The position numbers and the translations under genes are program-made. From the NCBI RefSeq assembly GCF_907164915.1, contig NC_061869.1:14560125-14624124 (forward strand): 64,000 nt of DNA, in the 5' to 3' direction. Every line of letters begins with the position of its first letter. Within the stretch, counting starts at the first letter, position 1. This document shows, piece after piece, positions 1 through 10,490 of the stretch. A model generated the notes under the pieces. It saw nothing but the letters and a program-made list of their open reading frames with translations. It made no database searches and had not been told where the DNA came from. The DNA is from Impatiens glandulifera (lineage: Eukaryota; Streptophyta; Magnoliopsida; Ericales; Balsaminaceae).

Positions 1-465
1 TGTTTGTGCATGCGCGTTCCCACTATAACTCATTGGGTGGAAGACAATCGTATTCTTTGTTACCTTTGACATGCACTGTGGGCTACTTATTTAGTCATCA
101 TTACCGATAACTCTTACAACATACTCCAATGCAAATTGGACTGGATGTCTTGATGATCATCGTTCCACCATTGTCTATTGTATCTTTCTCGAATATAATC
201 TTTTCTCTTGGAACTCTAACAAGCAAAAAGTTGCTCGTTCCAACATTGAGTCTGAATATTGTGCCCTTACTCATGTCACTGTGGAGCTAGATTGGTTACC
301 ATCTCTTCTTGGAGAATTACATGTCACTTTGACATGTGTCCCCACTTTGTGGGGTGACAACATTAGAGTTATATTTTTGTCTGTTAATCCTAAAATTCAT
401 GCACGAACCAAACACAATGAGATTGACTTTTATTTCGGCAGTGAGCGTGTTGCTAAAATCTCTCT
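1..465 (+). pseudogene. Ty1/copia RNase H remnant, cut by the window edge
   Basis: The translation, with frame slips, shows the end of a copia polyprotein. Residues matching NWTGCLDDHRST are followed by a VARSNIESEYCAL block, the RNase H motif normally written ARSSTEAEYRAL. Next come LWGDNI and then ARTKHNEIDFYF, equivalent to the usual ARTKHIEIDFHF. The first 280 bases need at least one frame change, and the reading stops at 470-472 before the DQLADIFTK-like end and any LTR. It is a truncated remnant of an element entering from the left. It is not the same family as the copy at 47.4-51.1 kb, judging from the differing RNase H text. Confidence 0.85.
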
Positions 466-472
466 CAGTTAA

Positions 473-984
473 ATATATCTTAACCCACGATCAATTAAAT
501 AACAATTATATTATTAATATAGTTGAAAGAAAAATTTTGGGATGAATGTTGAAAATAAACGTTAGTAAAGATTGAAAAAGAAAAATGATAGGAGTGAAAT
601 AACATGTTATTATTTAGAAAAGTTGAAGATGAAAAGTAACTATGAGAGACAAATAATCATGGAAGTATTAAAAAAATAAAATTGGATTGGAGTGTAGAAA
701 AAAAATAATGTATTTATTGTGTTATTTGTAATGATTTGATATTTGAAATTTCACATTAACCTTAATAAAACAAAATACATTTTATTTTTAATATTAATAT
801 AATCGGGTATCGGGTTTGAGTTTCACATATGATCACTTGAAGCAACATTTTTCACTTTGGATGATTTCATCATGGCAAAATATTGTCAAGAGTTTGTATG
901 TTGTGGCATATTGTATTGTTCCTTCGGGGTTGATCTTTGGTAAAGGGAACATGCATTCAGAGTCGTGTCTCAGTTATGTACAAC
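473..984. other. AT-rich intergenic, nothing recognised
   Basis: Low-complexity A/T-rich sequence. No coding frame, LTR or terminal repeat could be supported. Confidence 0.5.
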
Positions 985-989
985 TCACT

Positions 990-1105
990 ATGGTAGTTTA
1001 AGTGACAATAGTGATTTTGAAGTCACGAGTTCAATTCTCAATTAGAACGTTTTAAGTTGAAGTGAGTGTCATGATGGTGAGAGGTGGAAGGTCATGCTAG
1101 CATCC
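990..1105 (+). repeat. SINE-like repeat, copy 1
   Basis: This shares a long interrupted match with 13499-13590. The match includes GTCACGAGTTCAATT against GTCACGGGTTCGATT, then CGTTTTAAGTT, then a CATGATxGTG segment and ATGCTAG. A box B-like GAGTTCAATTC lies at 1027-1037, and a weak box A-like TAGTTTAAGTG at about 993-1003. The arrangement and size fit a tRNA-derived SINE head. Tail and target-site duplication were not identified, so the class assignment is an inference. Confidence 0.5.
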
Positions 1106-2229
1106 TACATTAAAGAAAATGTATCTTCTAGATATGATGTGCATTTGAGGTGGTTTTGTAACAAAATTGAGAATGAGTTATGTGGGATTGCAAAGGAATG
1201 CACGATGACCAAAGCAAAGTGTCATTTGTTTTCCTTTATTGTTTGATTTAATATGGCCTTCAAGTTTCAAAATAAAAATATAATATTCTACAAACCTAAA
1301 TTACAGTTTGTATCATATATGTTCTTGTTTATTTTCTTCCCACCTAACTAAGATTGAGATTTTGTTGTTACAAGGAAAGTTCACCATCAAGGCTTTCACT
1401 TTGTGTCCAATTTTATTAGGATGAGGTAAAAGATAGAGATGCATGTTGAGAGAGCCATATATCAAGCACAAAAGGTGTCCCTTTACTGATCTTGAGAGAG
1501 CCTTTCATAGCAATCAAAATTATCTTTGAAGTGAATGCCTTTTTGTGAGGGAATGAATTGGATGATAGTGTTATTTCAATTTTACTCATTCATTGCAACA
1601 TTCCAAATCTTGAGGCCTCTTAAGGCTTTTAATTTTGCAATTCTTCTCTTTATTTTCTTCATTCTGACCCATAGAAGACAATAGTCACATTACTTATTTT
1701 GCTCATTGCTTTATAAACACTCCCATTTATAGTTTTGTTGAACCTTCCTTAAGAAACCTCTTTAAGTTTGGTTATGAGTATGAGATCATTTCATCATTTG
1801 AATCTTAAGGATCTACTTTGGTTAATTTGTTGTTTCTCCTCTTTCTTGTTGTCTTTCCTTTTATAATGAATCTTGTGACTTTATGTGATGTGTTTTTTTT
1901 TTTCTTTCCATTTTGGACATCTTAGCACCGCATCTAATCTCAGATGCTATGATTTAATACAAGCTGTTTATTATTTATTTGTTCAAAAATGTTGATTCTG
2001 TTAGTTTGTATGCCAACAGATAGATTGATGGAGCCATTGATTGATTATATTACACAGCCAAATAAAGTTTAATTTCAAGATAAGAATTGTAAAACTCATA
2101 TCAAACTTCTCATCATAATCTTAATTGTTATTTTTTTCCTTCTCCATGCACGAACCCGATTTAAAATATTCAAATCTGACTATCAAATACCCACGAATAT
2201 CAAATATACGGATACCCATTCTGGTCTAT
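1106..2229. other. Intergenic, no gene recognised
   Basis: Moderately AT-rich sequence without a long open frame. No terminal repeats, LTR or known protein domain could be read. Confidence 0.45.
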
Positions 2230-3451
2230 AGGTCTTAATTTATGTCATTTAACTTAGAAATGGTATAAAACAAATTTAATCATTACATATAATTCTTAAA
2301 TAACTTTTTCTATTTATTTTTTTTAATAATTTTCACTATTATATATATATATAAAAGACATACCAAATCTTTTTACTTAGATTGCTTGATGCATGGGTCT
2401 TATTAATTTTATATAAAATATGATTTTATCACATTTTTTTTTAACTGTTCAATAATTATTTTTTTTTATTAATTATTACTTTTTCAATTATTCAATCACT
2501 CATTTTAATAACAAAAATACATTATTTATTTTATAAAATTATTATAATAATTTAATTAATAAAAAAACTCAAATAACTTATTTTCTTATAAAATATTATA
2601 ATAATAACTTGTAAATATATATAAAACCTCTCTAATTGTATATTCTTACTTAATTTATTTAGTGTTTAACTATAATTGCATTTATCTTCTATCAATCATT
2701 TATAGATAATGATTTCAAGTATAACACTTTCAAAAATAAATTCTTTTAGATAAAAATGCACTATTTATATTTGTTTTGGTTTGAAAAAATTACATATATA
2801 AAAATTTATCAATCTTTATTATAGAACTTAAGTTATTTAGAAAATTTTCATCTTTTCATCCCGACTTTCACCTTCATTAATAGTCTATATGTAGATTAAT
2901 TTTTATAAACTTTTGTTTTGAAAAATACATATTATCAATTATTAATTTTGGTTTTTGTCGACGTTACCTTATATTATTTATTAATTATTTTTTCATATAA
3001 CTCTTATTTAAATTTAATAAGAATTAAAATATATATATATATATATAATAGTAAATGTTTTATTACTAATAAATGATGAGCAACATTGATTAGATCTCAA
3101 ACAGGACTAAATAGATTTTAGTAGGACCCTCCATTAATTGTCGGGCCATTATGTTCAAAACTTCATAATATCAAAGCACAGCTATATACTAACGCCATAT
3201 TTGTAAGTAAATATTATAGTTTTTCAGATGTTGTATTTTTGTTGAGTTTTTAAAAAATTAATTTCTTGAATTTAGGTTACCACAAGAACCCAAATTAAGC
3301 ATAACCCATCGTACAATCAATGTGATCATAATGAAAATGGAGAGATTTCAACATTTAGGTAAATACCATTCTAATTCTAACTTCGTGAATAATAAGATAC
3401 TTAATTTTGTAGGACTTTATTGTTCAATTGTTATTTATAATTTATGGTATG

Positions 3452-3453
<2 letters not shown>

Positions 3454-3506
<53 letters not shown>
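3454..3506. repeat. (TA)n microsatellite
   Basis: An uninterrupted TA tract. The corresponding place in block 2 (about 11288) holds only a few TA units, so the expansion came after the duplication. Read as protein it gives an Ile-Tyr run, which is an artefact. Confidence 0.95.
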
Positions 3507-3511
<5 letters not shown>

Positions 3512-5087
3512 TATTTATTAGTTATTTGGTATTATTAAATTTTATTCATTTAAATATTTATTTAAGTATAAATGAGTAAAAATAATTCTGATTTATTTAG
3601 AGTTATCTTAGTCATATTAATTAATATATTTATACACCAAATATTATAAATATAAATTAATAATTTAAAATGCCCAAGCTATCTCAAAACCAAAAACCAA
3701 TTCTAAAACTCAAAATATATTAAACGTCATATCAAACTCATGTTCAAACTCAAAATAATATTCTTAAAATAAATTTTTTTAAATCAATTTTTAAATATTA
3801 CTTATATATTTATTAACTTTAGAAATTAAACTTCAATACATTTTTTCATGTAATTAGACAAAATTATAATAAAATTAGTTATAAATTAATAATTATACAC
3901 ATAAAAAATAAATTAAACATCATTAAATAAACAAATTGATTTCTTAGTTTGTATTTGTGTTTTTGTAAAGATTGATAATAAAAAAAAAATCATTTTCAGA
4001 TTTTGGAGTGGTTGGAAAAAAAATTCATTTTGATTATCAGTTAGAGTTTAAAGTAAAATAGTTATCATAATTTTAAAATATTAAAAACTTTATTTGTGAA
4101 AATAATGGTTATTTGAGAGTAACAAGGATAAATTGATAATTATTTTTGTTTATAATTATTTTAGTTATCTTGTTTAAATATATTATTTATTTATTTTATT
4201 AATATTAAAATATTTGATATAATTTTTTAAGAATAATATAATTAGACAAAAATCAATTAATTAATTATTTGATAATATGATTTTAATATTTTTTTATTAG
4301 AATTAATTTTATTATTTATTTAAAAAATCAATGAATTTTGATTTAATGATATCATATTTAAAAAATTGATTCGCTTTTAATATTAATTTAAAATAATTCA
4401 ATTATAATAATTTATAAGTTAATTATATTATTAAAAATAAAATACTATGTTTAAATTTAAGTAATAAAATATTATTTTAGTTTAATATTAAAATTAATTA
4501 TATAGTTATTTAAATAATATGATAATATAATTCTTAATCATACCTCAAAACTACTTGTACAAATAGTTTCATAACACATAAATACACTTTAATTTAATTA
4601 TAATTAGACTAAATTTTTTAATTTATTCTATACATATCTTACAAAAACCTAAGTTATTATTTGGCATGCATTTTAAAACTATCTTTTAAGTTTAATTAGC
4701 TTTATATTAGTTTTTGACATAATTATTTTAATTTTATTTTGCTTTGATATTAGAAGCTAGTCTAGCCCATAATTATTTTTTTTAATTCAACTTAAAAGTT
4801 TAAGACATTTCAAAAACAGTGACATTTTGTATATTAGAAATTTTTTTACTACTAGAGGCAGATTTAGGTTAGGATTAGTGACTTAATCTCACAAGGTAAA
4901 ACCACATTGTATCATCTAATTCTAATTTATGAATTCGTCGGCAGCCGCTGGGTAGATAATTATTATAATTATATTTAAAAAAAATATTGATAAAAAAAAA
5001 ATTAATTTTCTTGAAAATTGAATGAGGTGACATGTCTGAGTCTCTTCAGGCAGGACACCTGTGAAGTGCTATAGGTCCCAATTTCAC

Positions 5088-5094
5088 TATAAAA
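5088..5094 (+). promoter_or_regulatory. TATA box of nsLTP gene 1
   Basis: TATAAAA lies 107 bases before the chosen ATG, inside a ~90-bp stretch (5022-5110) that is strongly conserved with the promoter of the duplicate gene. A transcription start about 30 bases downstream would lie after the ATG at 5102, which explains why 5195 is preferred as the translation start. Confidence 0.7.
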
Positions 5095-5194
5095 CGAGAG
5101 CATGGTTGTTCAGATTTACTCACAAAAACAAACAAGACTTGATTTTGTTGAGCCACCATTAATTAATATATCTCACTGTTTCTTCTTCTTTCTC

Positions 5195-5898
5195 ATGGCT
5201 AGGTCAGGATCAATGAAAAAGATGAATGTTGCTTGTGTGGTTCTAATGATGATAATGATCATGAGTAATATTGCACCCCAAGCCCATGCAATAGGATGTT
5301 CTGATGTCCTTTCTTACTTGAGGCCTTGCATTTCCTATTTGACTGGAGGCGGCGCCGGCGCCGTACCGACCAACTGCTGCGATGGAGTCAGCTCACTTAA
5401 TAATGCAGCAAAAACCACTTCCGACCGCCAGGATGCCTGCGTATGCTTGAAATCCCTCGCCGGAAATTTTCCTCCTAAATCTGTTGCCGCCGCCGCCGCA
5501 ATTCCTGGAAAATGCCATGTCAATGTTCCCTACAAGATTGACCCCAAAACTGACTGCACCAAGTATCTCTCTCCCTCTCTCTTTCTCTCTCAGAAGTTTC
5601 TTGAGCTTGTATGATTTCAATTTTTGTGGGTTTTTGCTAAAACTTATGTTTCATTTCATTCTAAGAAAAAACTAGTTTTGTTTAATGACCATTAGGGTAT
5701 TTTGGGATTGGGTTTAGGGTAAAAATCCAAAAATAAAAGAAATATCAAACAAGATGAAGAAAAAATTACTTAATATTTTAAAATGTAAAAAAAAATGAAG
5801 AATGAAAATAAAGAGATGTATATGTTATCATGTCATTATTGAGAAATAAATTAATTTGTCTAATAACATATTTGATGCAATTTTACAGGGTGGTGTAA
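5195..5898 (+). CDS. Type-I non-specific lipid transfer protein, gene 1 (two exons)
   Basis: The CDS joins 5195-5562 and 5889-5898 and encodes 125 residues. An N-terminal hydrophobic signal peptide ends near AQA-H-A (about residue 32), so the protein is secreted to the cell wall. The eight-cysteine motif is complete: C35, C45, C61-C62, C82, C84, C107 and C121, with spacing 9-15-CC-19-1-22-13, as in type-I LTPs. The TSDRQ and PYKID pentapeptides that characterise the family are present. The family binds lipids in a four-disulfide helical cavity and acts in cuticle or defence; the exact role here is unknown. The intron (GT 5563 to AG 5888) splits the Lys codon and leaves a terminal Val-Val-stop, the family's usual gene structure. 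An upstream in-frame ATG at 5102 probably precedes the transcription start. AATAAA is at 5959-5964. Confidence 0.95.
5563..5888 (+). other. Intron of nsLTP gene 1
   Basis: GT...AG, 326 bases, beginning with a CT-rich tract. It carries roughly 200 bases absent from the 117-base intron of the duplicate gene. The last 50 bases, including TTTGATGCAATTTTACAG, match between the two. Confidence 0.85.
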
Positions 5899-7618
5899 GG
5901 TTGAGAAATGGCTTGATCTATTTAAGTACTAGTATGTATCAAGTATGAAGAAGAGAAGAATAAAGATTGAGAGAGAGTTGACCATGGATCTTGATTCATA
6001 TCTTCACTTGTATTGTGAAGCCTCCATCTTGATTTGAGAGCTTCTTCTATTACATATATATGCATCTTTTTGGTGAATGGTAATCATGTTTTTCTACTTC
6101 ATGTTATGTTTGTTACATGTATTCAATTATGTCTTTAGATTGGATCTCTTTTCGTATATGATGAAATATCTTAATAATGAGTAAGGGATTCTAGGTATGC
6201 ATGAACAAATGTGAGTCCTAATTAGGTTATAACAATGGTAAAAAACAAAAAGGTGAATCTCCTAGTAAACTTTTAGACCAAGAGAATAACAAGAGGGATT
6301 TATGTGGTAAAAAAATAAGGGATAAAAATCCAACCATTATATCAACTATCTAATCAATCATTTTATTAACCCTAACTAACAAAACAAACCAATAGTTCTT
6401 GTGCAAAACGAATCCTATAAGAAACTTTTTCTTTTATGAATGATTTATATATAGATTCTATAACATTTTAATATTATACTTTAAAATATTTTTTATTAGT
6501 AAATAGGAAATAGGAAATTTCATAACTATTTTGAAACATCAAAGCAACCCAAACAGAATTAAATATAATTTTTGACAAAAATGTTTAATAAAGAGAATAC
6601 AAAGAATATTTTAAAAAATTACAATTCTATATTGTAGAGTGTAAAATTTAACTTGTAACTCATCCCCATGAATATGCTTTTGTCTTTAAATTCATTTTTC
6701 TTTGTTGTATAGATAACTCTTAATTATAATAATGACAACTTCAAATATATCCTATGGAGAAAAGATAAATCATATATATGTATTTTTGTAGGCCTATATG
6801 GTAATTGAGTCAAGAAATTGTATCATTTTCACATATTGGACTTAATTTTTGAATGTTTCAATATTAATCTCCTAATACCACAATTTTAATAATTTCAGAT
6901 TTTTTTAAATAACAAATAATTTATTTTTGATTTTTCAACTATTCCCGCTATCACACATTTTTTCAAACATTCAAACTACATTTAATAGTTTGAAATACAT
7001 ATATTTTAAAAAATATTTAATTTAAAATATAAATACGTCTAAATTGGTAAATCATATACAAAAATATGTCGTTTCGAATTTCTGTAAAATAAATATCAAA
7101 TTTATCTTTATTCAAATTTTCTCAAAAAAATTCTTAGATCATACATTTGTTTAGTCACCCAAACTAATTTTCAAAACGTTTATAAATATCATTTAATTTA
7201 CAAACATGTCAAATTAATTAAATAAAAAAACAAAAATGATATGTTGTAATAGAAAAACACTTGTTTTTGTCTATTTAGAAAAAAAAACTCAAAATGTTAA
7301 ATTTTGATAGTTTTTTTTAAAACGCTGGGTATGCTTCTCCTATGAAGTGCGACTAATCCTTACGGGTTGATCTTTTCACGTGTAATCTTTGTGTTATTGT
7401 TCTACATGTCAATAATATATTTATTTTCCAAATTTTGTAAAAATAAATTATGTGTTGATTCTTTAGTCAAAACTGATTTTTAAATAAGTATCCGATTTGA
7501 TTACTTTTATTACCAAAATTTTGAAGAGATATTTATATTTTGTATTCATTTCTAAAATTAAAAAAAAAAAAATGACTTTGCAGAGCGAACATTTTACAGA
7601 CATGAACCATTTTCATCT
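5899..7618. other. 3' UTR and flank of nsLTP gene 1, then intergenic
   Basis: The first 200 bases are 3' UTR conserved with gene 2. The rest, to about 7312, is the right part of duplication block 1 and has no further gene. 7313-7618 is single-copy AT-rich sequence with nothing recognised. Confidence 0.6.
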
Positions 7619-7913
7619 GGGCTTGTTTTAGAAAATAGTTTTTTTGTTTTTACTTGGGTTTTCTCCTAAAATCCCTTGTTTGATAAAAAGTAGGAAAAAA
7701 TTAATTTTTAAAATTTAAAAACTAATTTACCCTTTGATTTTATAGAATATGGTTTAGGTGAGAGAACGATGGTTTAGAGAGATGATAAAATTATAGGATA
7801 ATTTTGGTATTTAAATGGATAAAAGAATTGATTAGATTGTTGATATTATGTTTGGGTTTTGGGATAAAAATCAGGTAATATCTCAAATTAATACCCCAAC
7901 ATCAAACAAGCCC
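7619..7913. mobile_element. MITE, family M1 copy 1
   Basis: It starts GGGCTTGTTTTAG and ends CATCAAACAAGCCC, giving an imperfect terminal inverted repeat. The interior matches 9219-9493 over most of its length, for example AAAATTTAAAAACTAATTT, a GATGGTTTAGAGAGA segment and a TTTTGGATAAAAA-type segment. No clear target-site duplication was seen, so the superfamily (PIF/Harbinger-like ends) is an inference. Confidence 0.65.
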
Positions 7914-8545
7914 CTAATCGACCCAAATAGTTTGTTTCTTACCGCCTACCACTATTACATAGGGGTATGAGCTTCAGCCTTACGAGAATCTGGTTGCACC
8001 ACTTCGATCTTAGTTTGCAACATAGGTTGTGTGTTAATTAGAGGCATTCCCTTTCTTTAATTGTGGACACAGAATCTAGCCGATGTCCGACCCCTAGAAC
8101 TCTCCCTCTACCACTAATGACATTCATGGTACAACTTATAGCCTCCCCGTACCCAAATGCGTGAGTACATTTAGGGTTTGCTAAGAAAGTCGATTGAAGA
8201 CCGATGTTCGATTTGACCATTTGACTTCTCCTAACTCTCTTACAATAACTCTCTTACAATGTTCTGTGTCGCTTTACCCTAAACACTCACTTGAGGTTGT
8301 CCGTACACAAGCAGACAGTACGCCTCGCCTCGCCTACTAACAAAGGACCAATCTTCCTGCTCTTAATAGAAAACTTATTTTTTCTAGACAAAGAAAGATA
8401 GAAAGAACTCCACCACCCCAGCCACTTCTCTGTCTGAAATCTGCTAATCGAACTTTTGCCGCTACTATTCAAGATAGAAAAAATGTGTTTGGGGAAGAAA
8501 AAGAAGAATTCAAATAATTGAAAGCTGCTGAGCTTAAACAATTAT
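7914..8545. other. Less AT-rich island, unassigned
   Basis: 7920-8545 is visibly richer in G and C than its surroundings and contains short open frames on the minus strand (8038-8220 and 8287-8541). Neither shows a domain I recognise. It could be a decayed gene fragment, a transposon piece or an organellar insertion; nothing in the text decides. Confidence 0.4.
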
Positions 8546-9218
8546 AAGAAATTTATTGTCAAAGTGGTGAAAAACAAAAGTGTATTTTTTTTCAGTTTTG
8601 AAATAACATATTAATATATAATAATAAATAAATTAAATATATATATATATATATATTTTAAATGAATGAAATTTAAATAATTTGATTAATCAATTGAGAA
8701 AATTCTTACTATGGGATTATTATACTATGTAACATAAAATTTTATTATTTTTCGGTTAATTATCTCACGTCATTTTATCTCTCATTCTTTTCTTACAAAT
8801 TCTTTCCTAAATCATTTCTCATCTTCATATATACATTTCTTTTAAATTTTTTATTATTTGAAAAAGGAATAAGGGTTACGATTTAAATACTCTCATTTAT
8901 TAATTAATTAATAAGTACTATAATGACCATTCTAATTGTATCATGGTAGCTACTAAAAAGTATATTTTTTTAATTGAATATTACAATAATTATAAAATAA
9001 AAGAATTTCATTTGAAGTGACATAAATAATTTTTATTTAGTTAATGAAATTAAATAATAAATATGGTTTAAAAATTGAAATATTGGAGTAAATGTGCCGG
9101 ACCCACTAAATTAAATGTTTCAATAATAATCTTTGCAGGTACGTGTTCGATTTTATTACAAATTACCATATTTATATGAAAAATAAATTTAGAAATCACT
9201 TCCACGGTCAAACTACAA
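8546..9218. other. AT-rich intergenic
   Basis: Includes a short (AT)n tract near 8640-8656. No gene or element was recognised. Confidence 0.45.
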
Positions 9219-9493
9219 GGCCTGGTTAGGAAGTGGTTTTTTTTATTTTGTCTGAGTTTTTTGTTTAATAAAAAATAGAAAAAATTGGATTTTAAAATTT
9301 AAAAACTAATTTTCTCTTTGACTTTAGAAGATATGATATAGGTAAGAGAATGATGGTTTAGAGAGAAGATAAAATTAAAGGATAATTTTAGTATTTAAAT
9401 GATAAAATTATTTGATTTAATAGTTGATAATATGTTTGGATTTTGGATAAAAACTGAGTTTTATCCCAAAAACTCCTTCATCAAACGAGACCC
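9219..9493. mobile_element. MITE, family M1 copy 2
   Basis: It starts GGCCTGGTTAGG and ends TCAAACGAGACCC, with an interior collinear to 7619-7913 in the same orientation. CAA stands on both sides and could be a 3-bp target duplication, but this is weak. Confidence 0.65.
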
Positions 9494-9625
9494 AAAAAAG
9501 TCTAAAAAATATAGATTTAAAAATATTGTTTTATGCCATTTAACATGAAAATGGTCTAAATCAAAATCAATTATTAAATAAATTTCTTAAATATATTTAT
9601 TCTATTATTTCTAATTCATTTTCAC

Positions 9626-9628
<3 letters not shown>

Positions 9629-9716
<88 letters not shown>
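9629..9716. repeat. (TA)n microsatellite, 88 bp
   Basis: An uninterrupted AT/TA tract adjoining the 3' end of the Helitron-like copy A. Confidence 0.97.
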
Positions 9717-9721
<5 letters not shown>

Positions 9722-9736
9722 TAAGAATTTATATAA

Positions 9737-10490
9737 TTAGCATTTATTCCGTGTTTTTCACGAGTAATAATATAAAAAATCGTACAAGAAATATTACGAT
9801 AAAAATGTGATAACATTTATAATTTTATTTTTAACCATTTTAAGTTTATGGGATGATCAACCCACAATCCGACTCAAAATTCATTTACTCTCACATTGCA
9901 GAACGATCTCTAAAATAATTGATACAGTTTGATTTCTCAACTCATTTAGTTTGACTTCTAGAGTCCATTTATTTCCCATACTACGAGTGAAAGGAAAAAT
10001 GTAAAGACTATCATTAAAATAGCATAGACGAGACTTACTATATTCATATGTATTATGTCTCATGTCTCTATAAATATGACGGAATTATTTCATTATTGCT
10101 CACTAATAATAGTGAAATCTATAGCGCAGAGTCAAAAGAGAATTATGACATTAAAAACAATTGATGGACCAACACGTTCATCAAATTTTGTATTGAATTT
10201 AAAATATAAAGTGTTATTAGCCTAGTTGGTTAAAATATTGTACTTATTTTTGTTATGTTATAAGTTCGAACCATACCTATAGCATTTTTAATTTTATTTT
10301 TAACCGTTATAAGTGTATGGCGTGTCAACCCACAATTCGACATAAATATCTATTTATTCTCACATATTTATTCAAATTAATTACAGCTCTCGACTCGAAA
10401 ATCTCCGGACACTTTAAAAATTAAGCATCATATTGTATTATATATATATATATATAATTTTATATATATATATATATATAATTTTATCAG
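9737..10490 (-). mobile_element. Helitron-like element, copy A
   Basis: Read on the minus strand, the 3' end has a hairpin-like CGTGAAAAACACGG followed 7-8 bases later by CTAA and a flanking T. The head contains TGATGCTTAATTTTT AAAGTGTCCGGA-type sequence at about 10405-10435, and a box A/box B pair at 10218-10229 and 10263-10273. It carries a ~250-bp internal segment (about 9880-10140) found otherwise only in copy B. The exact 5' TC end is not visible in the AT repeats. It has no protein genes, so it is non-autonomous. It interrupts duplication block 2. Confidence 0.7.
10218..10273 (+). promoter_or_regulatory. tRNA-type box A / box B pair inside Helitron-like copy A
   Basis: TAGCCTAGTTGG (10218-10229) fits the box A consensus TRGYNNARNNGG. 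AGTTCGAACCA (10263-10273) fits box B GTTCRANYC. Spacing is about 35 bases, and a T run follows within 25 bases. Whether RNA polymerase III uses it is unknown. Confidence 0.55.

Larger units (their letters stand above)
2230..7312 (+). repeat. Segmental duplication block 1 carrying nsLTP gene 1
   Basis: Collinear similarity to 9520-15388 can be followed by eye at many points. These include ATGTCATTTAACTT near 2240 and 9535, the ACTCAAATAACTTA segment near 2565 and 10650, and AGTAGGACCCTC near 3121 and 10888. The promoter, whole coding region and 3' UTR also match, as do the block near 6405/14222 and the final CATGTCAAATTAATT near 7205/15286. The copy is about 5.1 kb. Edges are approximate because both are AT-rich. 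Confidence 0.85.

Noticed and set aside
3322..3507. Open frame ending in an Ile-Tyr run
   Set aside because: It is made by a (TA)n microsatellite; the same holds for the minus-strand frame at 21835-22065.
5102..5194. In-frame N-terminal extension of nsLTP gene 1
   Set aside because: The ATG at 5102 lies only 8 bases after the TATA box, so before the likely transcription start. The extension would also bury the signal peptide, and gene 2 has no equivalent.
5335..5620. Minus-strand frames across nsLTP gene 1
   Set aside because: Shadows of the coding strand; no independent support.
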